DNA from: CAVVMA01 sp963788205
GTDB lineage: Bacteria; Desulfobacterota; Binatia; Binatales; Binataceae
NCBI GenBank assembly: GCA_963788205.1
Contig: CAWBGG010000009.1
Span: forward strand, 620,001-684,000
Length of the DNA: 64,000 nucleotides
Reading direction: 5' to 3'
Shown here: positions 8,946-16,484 of the stretch, piece after piece
How the letters are laid out: each line of letters starts with the position of its first letter
Numbering within the stretch: position 1 is the first letter of the stretch
Made by a program: the position numbers and the translations under genes
The notes under the pieces: generated by a model
The model's input: only the letters and a program-made list of their open reading frames with translations
The model's database searches: none
What the model was told of the DNA's origin: nothing

Positions 8946-9851
8946 ATGAATTCCAACCCCGTTAATGACGGCCATCGCGCCGGCGTCGTCGCGATCGGCG
9001 GATGCTCCAACGTTGGCAAGTCGACGCTGCTCAACCGGCTCGTCGGCCAGAAGGTCGCGATCGTCACGCCGCGTCCTCAGACCACCCGCCGCCGTATCGT
9101 CGGCATCCGCAGCGACTCCGACGCGCAGATGATCCTTATCGATACGCCGGGCCTCCACGTTTCACTCCGGCCGCTGAATCGCCGGATGGTCGAGACGGCA
9201 CATCGCTCGCTGGCCGAGGGCCAGGTGATCGTGGCCGTGATCGAGGCGCGTCCCTCGCTCGATCCGGCCCAGCTTGCGGCGATCGCCGAGCTGCGCGCGC
9301 TCCAGCGGCCGATGCTGGTCGCGATTAACAAGATCGATTTGCTCGCGCGCCCGAAATTGCTGCCGCTGCTCGAGCAATGCCATCGCGCGGCGCCGGAGGC
9401 CGAAATTGTCCCGGTCAGCGCGCTCACCGGCGAAAATATCGACGAGCTGGTGCGCGCGATCAAGCTGATGATGCCGCTCGGGCCGCCCCTGATGCCGGCC
9501 GATCAGTACACCGATCAGACCGAACGGGCGCTGGCTGCCGAAGCGATCCGTGAGCAGATTTTTCTCGCGATGCGCCAGGAGGTGCCGTTCTCGACCGAAG
9601 TAACGGTGGAGAGCTGGACTGAGGAGCAGGAGCGCAAGCTGGTCAAAATCTCCGCCGCGATCATCGTCGAGCGCGAGGCGCATAAGGGCATGATGATCGG
9701 CGCCGGCGGCGGGATGTTGAAGCAGATCGGCACCGCGGCGCGGCTCGAAATCGAGGCGTTGCTGGGCTCGCGCGTCTTCCTGGAGCTGCGGGTCAGGGTC
9801 GATCGCAATTGGACGCGCGATCCGCGCAAGCTCGCCGAGTTGGGGCTCTGA
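8946..9851 (+). CDS. era: GTPase Era
   Basis: Era binds the 3' end of 16S rRNA during 30S assembly. The 301-residue protein has the G domain (G1 GCSNVGKS at 19-26, TPRPQTTRRR switch I, DTPG, NKID) and a C-terminal KH domain (HKGMMIGAGGGMLKQIG) ending in VDRNWTRDP, both diagnostic. The G1 loop reads GGCSNVGKST where GRPNVGKST is usual; the P-loop lysine and serine are intact. Adjacent rnc and era is a widespread arrangement, here with a palindromic element between them. Confidence 0.95.
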   Translation: MNSNPVNDGHRAGVVAIGGCSNVGKSTLLNRLVGQKVAIVTPRPQTTRRRIVGIRSDSDAQMILIDTPGLHVSLRPLNRRMVETAHRSLAEGQVIVAVIEARPSLDPAQLAAIAELRALQRPMLVAINKIDLLARPKLLPLLEQCHRAAPEAEIVPVSALTGENIDELVRAIKLMMPLGPPLMPADQYTDQTERALAAEAIREQIFLAMRQEVPFSTEVTVESWTEEQERKLVKISAAIIVEREAHKGMMIGAGGGMLKQIGTAARLEIEALLGSRVFLELRVRVDRNWTRDPRKLAELGL

Positions 9852-11270
9852 GTGCAGCGGCGATCAAACTCCCGCGTCGAGGGCGAATTTCCGGCGCTCG
9901 CGGAGGGGCTGCCGGTCGTGGCGCTGGTCGGCCGGGCCAACGCCGGCAAGTCGACGCTGTTCAACCGGATCGTGGGGCGCAATCGCGCGATCACGAGCGC
10001 GATTCCCGGTACCACTCGCGACCTCAATATCGCGCGCGCCTCGTATGAAGGCCGCGAGTTCACCATCGTTGACAGCGGCGGACTGGAACTGGGCGGGCGC
10101 GCGCCGATGGGCGCGCGGATTATCGAAGAGGCGCTGCGGGCGGTCGCGGCCGCCGACGTGGTGGTCTTCGTGCTCGACGGGCGTGCCGGATTGAGCGCCG
10201 CCGATCAGGAGGCGGTCGCGGTTATCCGTGAAACCGGACGCCCGCTGTTGATCGCGGTGAACAAAGTGGATGGTCCCGCGCAGGAGAGCGGCGCCGCGGA
10301 GTTCTACGGGTTGGGCGCCGATCAATTGTTTGCGATCTCGGCTGCGCACGGACGCGGAATCGGCGACTTGCTCGACGCAGTGGTCGCGCGCCTGCCACCC
10401 TCGCAGGCCGCCGCCGCGCAAGCGCCGCCCGAGTTGCGCGCCGCGTTGATCGGCCGGCCCAACGTGGGCAAGTCGTCGCTGCTCAATCGGCTCGCCGGTT
10501 TCAGCCGCGCGATTGTCGACGACTCGCCCGGAACCACCCGCGACACTATCGACGTGCGGGTCAGGGCCGGCGATCGCGACGTGCTCCTGATCGATACCGC
10601 CGGCATTCGCCGCCCCACGCGCGTCAGCGGCGAGCTGGAGCAACATTCGGTGGCTCGCGCGATCGAGACGATTCGCCGCGCCGAGGTGCTAATCCTGGTG
10701 GTCGACGGCCTTGAGGGTGTGACCGATCAGGATGCGCGGCTGGCGCGGCTGGTCGAGACTCACGATCGCGCGCTGGTCGTCGTGGTCAACAAGTGGGACG
10801 CCGCCGCCAAACTCAAACGGCGCGTGCCGGCTTTCGCGCGCGACCTTCACCAGCGCTATCCGTTCCTCGATTTTGCGCGCGTGGTCTTCACTTCGGCGCT
10901 GACCGGCGACGGTGTGAGCGGGATTTTTCCGGCCGCGCTGGAGACCGGCCAAGCGTTCCGCGCCGTTTTCCAGACCGCGCGGCTTAACCGGATTTTGGCC
11001 GAGGCCACCGCGGCGCTGGACCCGCCGCTGGTCGATCGCCATCGGCTCAACCTGATGTATGTGACGCAGGTCGCAAGCTCGCCGCCCCGCTTGCGATTTT
11101 TCAGCAATATCGAGCGCAATATTCCGGCGCACTATATGCGCTTCTTGGAGGCTCGCTTCCGCGAGGCGATTGAGTTGCGCGGCACGCCACTGCGCCTGGA
11201 GTTTCGCAAGGCGGCCGGCCGCGCGCGCTTCGCTCCGCAGCCGCAGACCCGTCGCGCGAAGTCCCGCTGA
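9852..11270 (+). CDS. der: Ribosome-biogenesis GTPase Der (EngA)
   Basis: Der has two tandem G domains and a KH-like C-terminal domain and acts in 50S subunit assembly. G1 of the first domain is GRANAGKS (27-34) and of the second GRPNVGKS (201-208). Both DxxG and NKxD motifs are present (NKVD near 137-140; NKWD in the second). The C-terminal region (RLNLMYVTQ, HYMRFLEARFREAI, GTPLRLEFR) matches the KH-like domain. Length 472 is normal. The GTG start abuts the era stop with no gap, implying translational coupling. The first G1 loop has Ala for Pro and Val of the consensus, a mild deviation. Confidence 0.94.
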   Translation: MQRRSNSRVEGEFPALAEGLPVVALVGRANAGKSTLFNRIVGRNRAITSAIPGTTRDLNIARASYEGREFTIVDSGGLELGGRAPMGARIIEEALRAVAAADVVVFVLDGRAGLSAADQEAVAVIRETGRPLLIAVNKVDGPAQESGAAEFYGLGADQLFAISAAHGRGIGDLLDAVVARLPPSQAAAAQAPPELRAALIGRPNVGKSSLLNRLAGFSRAIVDDSPGTTRDTIDVRVRAGDRDVLLIDTAGIRRPTRVSGELEQHSVARAIETIRRAEVLILVVDGLEGVTDQDARLARLVETHDRALVVVVNKWDAAAKLKRRVPAFARDLHQRYPFLDFARVVFTSALTGDGVSGIFPAALETGQAFRAVFQTARLNRILAEATAALDPPLVDRHRLNLMYVTQVASSPPRLRFFSNIERNIPAHYMRFLEARFREAIELRGTPLRLEFRKAAGRARFAPQPQTRRAKSR

Positions 11271-11356
11271 CTCGCCGCCATCTGTGGAAAGCGCCGCTGC
11301 GCGCGTGCTTCGCCGCGTGGCGGGCCTCGGCTATTATCTTTCCAAGGTCGATTCGC

Positions 11357-12886
11357 GTGATCTTGATTCTTGATTTCGGCAGTCAGTACACCCAGTTGAT
11401 CGCTCGCCGGGTGCGCGAGGCGCGGGTTTATTGCGAAATCCATCCGTACAATCTGCCGCTTGAGAAAATTCGCGCGCTCAAGCCGCGCGGCCTGATTCTG
11501 TCCGGCAGTCCCGCGAGCCTCTACGAAAGCGGCGCGCCCGACATCTCGCCGGAGGTGCTGCGGCTCGGATGCCCCGTGCTCGGAATTTGTTACGGGTTGT
11601 TCGTGATCGCGCAGCATCTGGGCGCCCATAACGCCGGTGCGCCGGCTCGCGAGTATGGTCCCGCCACGCTCGTGATCGACGGCGACGATCCGCTGTTCGA
11701 GGGGCTGGGCGGCAGCGAGCATCGGGTCTGGATGAGCCACGGCGACCGGGTCGAGAAAATTCCCACGCAGCTTTTCGCGATCGCGCACAGCGACAATTCG
11801 CCCTACGCCGCGGTCCGCACCCGCGACGGCCTCCTGCGCGGCATCCAGTTCCATCCTGAAGTGGTCCACACCGCGTGCGGGGCGCAGGTCCTGCGCAATT
11901 TCGTGCTCAAGATTTGCGGCGAGCCCGGCGATTGGACGATGGCGAACTTTATCGAAACCAAAGTCGCCGAGATTCGCGCGCGCGCCGGCTCACACGATCA
12001 CGTCCTGATGGGGCTTTCCGGCGGCGTCGATTCCGCGGTCGCCGCCGCGCTGATCCATCGCGCCGTCGGCGAGCGCCTGCGATGCGTCTTCGTCGATACC
12101 GGGCTCCTGCGTGCCGGCGAGCGCGCCCGGATGGAGACCGGGTTCGCTGCGCGGACGGGAATCGACCTTAAAGTAGTAGATGCCGCCAGCTTGTTCCTGG
12201 AGCGCCTGGCCGGAGTGCTCGATCCCGAACAGAAGCGGCGCATCATCGGCCATACTTTTATCGATGTGTTCGAGTCCGAAGAAAATGTCCGCGGCGCGCG
12301 GTTTCTGGGCCAGGGCACGCTCTATCCCGATGTGATCGAGTCGGTCTCGTTCAAGGGTCCCTCGGTGACGATCAAGAGCCATCATAATGTCGGCGGATTG
12401 CCCGAGCGCATGCGCCTGGAGCTGATCGAGCCGCTGCGTGAGCTGTTCAAGGACGAGGCGCGCGCGCTCGGCCGCGAGCTGGGATTGCCCGCCGAGATCG
12501 TCGATCGCGAGCCGTTCCCCGGACCGGGCCTGGCGGTGCGAATCGTGGGCGAGGTCACGCGCGCGCGGCTGGAGCTGCTGCGGCGCGCCGATGAAATCGT
12601 GATGGAGGAGGTTGCGGCCGCGGCGCTCGGGCCACGCCTGTGGCAGGCGTTCGCGGTGCTGCTGCCGGTCAAGACCGTGGGCGTGATGGGCGACGGGCGC
12701 AGCTACGAAAGCGTGATCGCAATCCGCGCGGTCGAATCGTCCGACGGGATGACCGCCGATTGGGCGCGAATCGATCCCGCGCTGCTGGCCAAAATGTCAT
12801 CTCGAATCACCAACGAAGTGAAGGGAGTAAACCGCGTGGTCTACGATATCACCTCCAAGCCGCCCGCCACGATCGAGTGGGAGTGA
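11357..12886 (+). CDS. guaA: GMP synthase (glutamine-hydrolysing)
   Basis: Converts XMP to GMP using ATP and glutamine, the last step of guanine nucleotide synthesis. The N-terminal class I amidotransferase has Cys78 in GICYG and His166/Glu168 in QFHPEVVHT. The ATP pyrophosphatase domain begins with the PP-loop SGGVDS (221-226), and the C-terminal dimerisation domain shows REPFPGPGLAVRI and the ending KPPATIEWE. The 509 residues are the full family length. The GTG start at 11357 is chosen because MILILDFGSQYTQLIARR is the canonical N-terminus. An 86-base gap separates it from der; gltX follows after 16 bases. Confidence 0.96.
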   Translation: MILILDFGSQYTQLIARRVREARVYCEIHPYNLPLEKIRALKPRGLILSGSPASLYESGAPDISPEVLRLGCPVLGICYGLFVIAQHLGAHNAGAPAREYGPATLVIDGDDPLFEGLGGSEHRVWMSHGDRVEKIPTQLFAIAHSDNSPYAAVRTRDGLLRGIQFHPEVVHTACGAQVLRNFVLKICGEPGDWTMANFIETKVAEIRARAGSHDHVLMGLSGGVDSAVAAALIHRAVGERLRCVFVDTGLLRAGERARMETGFAARTGIDLKVVDAASLFLERLAGVLDPEQKRRIIGHTFIDVFESEENVRGARFLGQGTLYPDVIESVSFKGPSVTIKSHHNVGGLPERMRLELIEPLRELFKDEARALGRELGLPAEIVDREPFPGPGLAVRIVGEVTRARLELLRRADEIVMEEVAAAALGPRLWQAFAVLLPVKTVGVMGDGRSYESVIAIRAVESSDGMTADWARIDPALLAKMSSRITNEVKGVNRVVYDITSKPPATIEWE

Positions 12887-12902
12887 GCGCGGGAATGATG
12901 AA

Positions 12903-14345
12903 ATGACAGTCCGCACGCGCTTCGCGCCCAGTCCCACCGGCTCGCTCCATATCGGCAACGTCCGCTCGGGCCTGTTCGCGTATCTTTTCGCGCGCCACAA
13001 CCGCGGCAGCTTTATCCTCCGAGTCGACGATACCGATCGCGAGCGCTCGACGCGCGAATCGCTTGAAGAGATTCTCCTTGACCTGAAATGGCTCGGGCTG
13101 GAGTACGACGCCGGTCCGCCTGACCCCAAGTATTTTCAGAGCAATCGGCTGCCGATGTATCACGCGGCGGCGCGCAAGCTGCTTGCCGCCGGCGACGCGT
13201 ATCCCTGCTACTGCACCGCTGAGGAGCTTGATGCGAAGCGCAAGCTGGCCGAAAAGGAGCATCGCAAGCCCGGCTACGACGGCACCTGCCGCCAAAAGCC
13301 GTTCGCACGCGATCTGCCGATACCCGACAAGTCGGTCGGGCGCAACTACGCGATCCGTTTCCGCATCCCTATGGACGGGCAGACCGTGGTTGAAGATCTG
13401 GTGAAGGGCAACGCGGTCTTCGAGAACAGCGAGCTCGACGACCTGGTGATCCTGCGCTCCGACGGCGGCGCCACCTACAACTTCGCGACCGTGATCGACG
13501 ACGCTGACTTCGAGATTACTCACGTCGTGCGTGGCGACGATCTGCTGCCCAGCACGCCGCGCCAAATCAGGATGTTCCAGGCGCTGGGCCTGAAGCCGCC
13601 CCTTTACGCGCATCTGCCGCAGGTGATGGGCCCCGACGGCGCGAAGCTCTCCAAGCGTCACGGCGCGACCTCGGTTTCCGCCTATCGCGACGGCGGCTTT
13701 CTGCCCGAGGCGCTGCTCAACTACCTCGCGCGGCTGGGATGGTCTCACGGCGATCAGGAAGTCTTTTCCAAGCAGGAGCTGATCGAGTTCTTTGATTTCT
13801 CCGGATGCGGCAAGTCGGCGGGAATCTTCAACTCCGAAAAGCTGCTCTGGCTCAACTTCAACTACCTGAAGCAAAAGACTCCGGGTGAGCTGGCAGACCT
13901 GGTGCAGCCCTTTATCGAGCAGCGCGGCTGGCGCGTTCCAGCGCAGCCCGGATGGCTCGAAAAAATGGTCGCGACGCTGCAGGAGCGCGCCAAGACCCTG
14001 GTCGAGCTGGTCGATTTTGCGCGCTTCTATCTGTGCGACGAGATGCCGATCGATCCGAAAGCTGCGGCCAAATTCTTCACCCCCGAGATCGCCGAGCCAA
14101 TAAAGGCGCTCGCGTCCGAGCTTGAGGGCCTGGGCAGCGACTTCACCGAAGCGTCGATTCAGGCGATCTTCGAGCGCGTGCTGGCGCGCTATGGATTGAA
14201 GCTCGGACAACTGGCGCAGCCGGTGCGCGTGGCCTTGACCGGCGGCACCGTGAGCCCCGGTATTTACGAGGTGATCGCGGTGATGGGTGCCGAGCGCACC
14301 GTCGCGCGCCTGCGCGAAGCCGTGCGGCAAATCGAAACCCGATGA
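12903..14345 (+). CDS. gltX: Glutamyl-tRNA synthetase
   Basis: Class I synthetase that charges tRNA-Glu. The HIGH-type motif is SPTGSLHIG (10-18) and the KMSKS-type loop is KLSKR (248-252). VRTRFAPSPTG at the N-terminus, RVDDTDRERST and HVVRGDD are family signatures, and Cys102/Cys104 (PCYC) lie in the connective region where many family members bind zinc. The anticodon-binding C-terminal domain is complete; 480 residues is typical. Whether it is discriminating or also charges tRNA-Gln cannot be told here. Its TGA overlaps the next ATG (ATGA). It ends the tRNA-centred run beginning with the cysteine desulfurase. Confidence 0.95.
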   Translation: MTVRTRFAPSPTGSLHIGNVRSGLFAYLFARHNRGSFILRVDDTDRERSTRESLEEILLDLKWLGLEYDAGPPDPKYFQSNRLPMYHAAARKLLAAGDAYPCYCTAEELDAKRKLAEKEHRKPGYDGTCRQKPFARDLPIPDKSVGRNYAIRFRIPMDGQTVVEDLVKGNAVFENSELDDLVILRSDGGATYNFATVIDDADFEITHVVRGDDLLPSTPRQIRMFQALGLKPPLYAHLPQVMGPDGAKLSKRHGATSVSAYRDGGFLPEALLNYLARLGWSHGDQEVFSKQELIEFFDFSGCGKSAGIFNSEKLLWLNFNYLKQKTPGELADLVQPFIEQRGWRVPAQPGWLEKMVATLQERAKTLVELVDFARFYLCDEMPIDPKAAAKFFTPEIAEPIKALASELEGLGSDFTEASIQAIFERVLARYGLKLGQLAQPVRVALTGGTVSPGIYEVIAVMGAERTVARLREAVRQIETR

Positions 14346-14794
14346 CCCTGCGTCGCGCTCCGGCGCTGCTCGCGATCACGTTCGCATTCGCGCTCGGCGT
14401 CTGCGGATGCCTCGGCGTGTCGTTGCCGCTCGGCCAGGGTCCCGACGACTATCAGAAAAAGTTCATCAAGCAATTCGAGAAGGCCGCCTTCAGTGTCAGC
14501 GGCGGCGATCTCTTTGTCCGCAGCGACGACGCCAATCCCTGGCAGGGCGTGCACATCACGCTCGACACCGACCACGGCTACTTCCGCCAGACCGCAGGCG
14601 ACATGGAGCCCGGTCAGGTGCGCCAACTGCCACTCAAGAATTTTGTCGATCAATCGGGCAATCCTTTCGGCCCTGACAACCGCCTCAAGAGCGTGTGGGT
14701 GCAAGCCCGCTATCCCGACGGCGCCCCAGTCGATGAGATGGCCTTCCCGTCCGAGACCTTCGGCTATCAGTCACCGGTTCCGCCGAGCAGATAG
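14342..14794 (+). CDS. Exported protein of unknown function
   Basis: A 150-residue protein with an N-terminal signal sequence (basic TLRRAP, hydrophobic ALLAITFAFALGV, then CGC). The cysteine at the end of the hydrophobic stretch suggests a lipoprotein, but the lipobox is poor, so plain secretion is also possible. The mature part (VSGGDLFVRSDDANPWQGVHITL, split here as VSGGDLFVRS then DDANPWQG) is acidic and beta-rich in appearance. I do not recognise a family. It overlaps gltX by 4 bases and is the last gene of that run. Confidence 0.7.
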   Translation: MTLRRAPALLAITFAFALGVCGCLGVSLPLGQGPDDYQKKFIKQFEKAAFSVSGGDLFVRSDDANPWQGVHITLDTDHGYFRQTAGDMEPGQVRQLPLKNFVDQSGNPFGPDNRLKSVWVQARYPDGAPVDEMAFPSETFGYQSPVPPSR

Positions 14795-14890
14795 AGTCAA
14801 GGGAGGTCGTTCGGGGTCAGCCCCGGACGGAATCTATCTATCGGCGCTATGCGATCTCTGATGAGGCGACGCTGAAACCGGGCGCCCTCG

Positions 14891-15442
14891 CTATGCCAGC
14901 AGGCCGATCTGATAGGGCTGGTGGGCTCGCTCTTCGAGTGACGCCTTTTCCTCCACTCTATTTCGAAGTTCGGCGTCGCAATGTGAAACGAAAGATACCC
15001 ATTCCGATTGGTTCCTCAGTTCCCAGAATCGCCGTTTGGGAACGTGATAAACAACCGCCTTCTTCTGTTTTCTCAGGAGTCTCAGGACGTTAAGAAGTGT
15101 CCCGACGCTTTTGCCGTCCCAGATCATTAAGCCAACGGTGGCCTGTTGCGACATCAGACGGTCTTTCGCGGCATAGAAGTTAAAATTTCTTTCACGTGTT
15201 TCGGAGGACACCCGTCGCAGCTTCCAGTTCCCAATATTATTTCGGCAAACATCTCCAGTGCAAAAAACCTCCACGTTCGCATAGCCTTTGCTATGCAGGT
15301 ATTGCTGGACCGCTTTATCTGCTCCGTTGGCGTCTCCGATAAGCACCGGGAACTCTTTCTCGACGATCCTGTCAAGCTTCTGCTCGACTTGTTGACCGAG
15401 ACGTGAGACATGCCGTGAGCCACCTATGAAGACCGTCGTCAT
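14891..15442 (-). CDS. SLOG (Rossmann-like nucleotide-binding) protein
   Basis: A 183-residue protein with the hallmarks of the SLOG superfamily (YspA/DUF2493-type side): GGSR at 7-10 after the first strand, GDANGAD at 36-42 after the second, and GLMIWDGKSVGT at 104-115 before a final strand VVYHV. In the superfamily these loops bind nucleotides or nucleotide-sugars; DprA and LOG cytokinin phosphoribohydrolases are distant relatives. CRNNIG (66-71) and KDRLM (93-97) also look conserved-type. Its ATG overlaps the stop of the phosphoribosyltransferase gene (15439-15442), so the pair is translationally coupled. The region is markedly AT-richer than its flanks. Substrate and role unknown. Confidence 0.75.
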   Translation of the reverse strand: MTTVFIGGSRHVSRLGQQVEQKLDRIVEKEFPVLIGDANGADKAVQQYLHSKGYANVEVFCTGDVCRNNIGNWKLRRVSSETRERNFNFYAAKDRLMSQQATVGLMIWDGKSVGTLLNVLRLLRKQKKAVVYHVPKRRFWELRNQSEWVSFVSHCDAELRNRVEEKASLEERAHQPYQIGLLA

Positions 15443-16026
15443 CGGTTGCTCCGTGTTCGTGTAACCGTGAGGGCGAAAACCTGAGCGGCTCCGCCGTCAT
15501 CATAGAGAGCGTCGGTGATCGCATTCATTGTCGCTCCGGAACGGTACAAGTCATCGAAGAGCAGGACCTTCTTTTCCCGGATTGCTGAAGGGTCAACTTG
15601 ATGAAGTCCCTTGAGGAGGCGCAGTCTCTCGTCAAGGTCTGACACGTTCTTGAGTTGAGGTGTCTCTCTGACTCTTTTCAGGCAATCGACCAGCGGGATC
15701 CCCAGGCTCCGGCTGAGCGCTCTGGCAAGAACGATCACCGGCTGAAGAGGTCGGTCGCTTGACGGAGGAACGGGGACGATGGCGTTGACGCGAAGTTTCC
15801 AAGACTTCGTAAACTTTTCAAGAGCCTCGACGATCGCGGGGACGACTGTTTTGTCACGATTGAATTTGAGCTTGTAGAGAAGTTCTCCCACCTCAGATCG
15901 CGTGGTCTCGAACCGCAGGTGGCCAAATTCATCGTATCCGATTGGCGTGCTGTTGAGGGTGTGGAGATCAAGGGCGTAGCCTTCTCGCCACCGCCCGGGG
16001 ACATTTCTTGGTTGAAACTTTATCAT
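15439..16026 (-). CDS. ComF-like phosphoribosyltransferase without zinc ribbon
   Basis: A 195-residue type I phosphoribosyltransferase. The PRPP-binding loop is VLLFDDLYRSGAT (154-166), with paired acidic residues. IVPVPPSSDRPLQP (83-96) and VRETPQLKNV (119-128) match the ComF subfamily. The N-terminal four-cysteine zinc ribbon of competence ComF is absent; instead there are about 40 residues with the strand-like segment YDEFGHLRFETTRSEVG. ComF-type enzymes are linked to DNA uptake, but this shortened form is coupled to a SLOG protein, not competence genes. It is the first gene of the pair, starting 143 bases downstream of the tRNA-Leu 3' end. The biochemical reaction cannot be assigned. Confidence 0.8.
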   Translation of the reverse strand: MIKFQPRNVPGRWREGYALDLHTLNSTPIGYDEFGHLRFETTRSEVGELLYKLKFNRDKTVVPAIVEALEKFTKSWKLRVNAIVPVPPSSDRPLQPVIVLARALSRSLGIPLVDCLKRVRETPQLKNVSDLDERLRLLKGLHQVDPSAIREKKVLLFDDLYRSGATMNAITDALYDDGGAAQVFALTVTRTRSNR

Positions 16027-16169
16027 GCACCCGGTCTCGAAGCAGGAATTCCAGAGGACAGCCCGGCGTCTTTCGGTTCGATCTATCCCGCCTCAGGCAG
16101 CGCGCACCACTTCCGGATTCTCTTGCGCTGACAGCCTGTTCGCGAGCGCGGCGCTGTCGCGAAGAATTC

Positions 16170-16256
16170 TGGTGCCGAGGGCGGGACTTGAACCCGCATG
16201 TGCTTGCGCACGGAGGATTTTGAGTCCTCTGCGTCTGCCGTTTCGCCACCTCGGCA
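16170..16256 (-). tRNA. tRNA-Leu (anticodon CAA)
   Basis: Read on the minus strand, 16256 down to 16173 forms a full class II cloverleaf: acceptor TGCCGAG pairing with CTCGGCA, a D arm with GGCGAAACGGCAGACGC, a GAGGA/TCCTC anticodon stem with loop CTCAAAA (anticodon CAA, reading UUG), a long variable arm typical of leucine tRNAs, and T-loop GTTCAAGTC. The 3' CCA is encoded (16170-16172). The 3' end points at the AT-rich phosphoribosyltransferase/SLOG unit, a usual position for integrated DNA. Confidence 0.95.
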
Positions 16257-16484
16257 TTTCCAGCCAAATCACACGGCTATAATGCGCTCTTTCACCATGT
16301 CACGCATAGCGTGCGCCTGAAATCGTGACGAATCCTGCCAGATAGTCCCGGCTTCTCGCAAGCCGCGGCGCGAACTTCAAACTTGTGCGAGCGCACGCGC
16401 CTTGGCTAAGGTTTGTTCTGTGTAGCGCCTGCCGGAGCCTGCCCTGAGCCTTGAAGGGTGCCGGTTCTATTGCGAGGTAACTAT

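Noticed and set aside
12849..14330. Minus-strand open frame opposite gltX
   Set aside because: No family features; gltX on the plus strand has HIGH and KLSKR motifs.
14795..14890. Possible att repeat of the tRNA-Leu 3' end
   Set aside because: I looked for a match to GAGGGCGGGACTTGAACC here and saw none.
15439..16026. Naming the phosphoribosyltransferase comF
   Set aside because: It lacks the N-terminal zinc ribbon and any competence context, so a gene symbol would overstate the evidence.
16278..16283. TATAAT on the plus strand as a promoter for the dioxygenase gene
   Set aside because: It lies 200 bases before the start codon and has no -35 box at the right distance; it is AT-rich tRNA flanking sequence.
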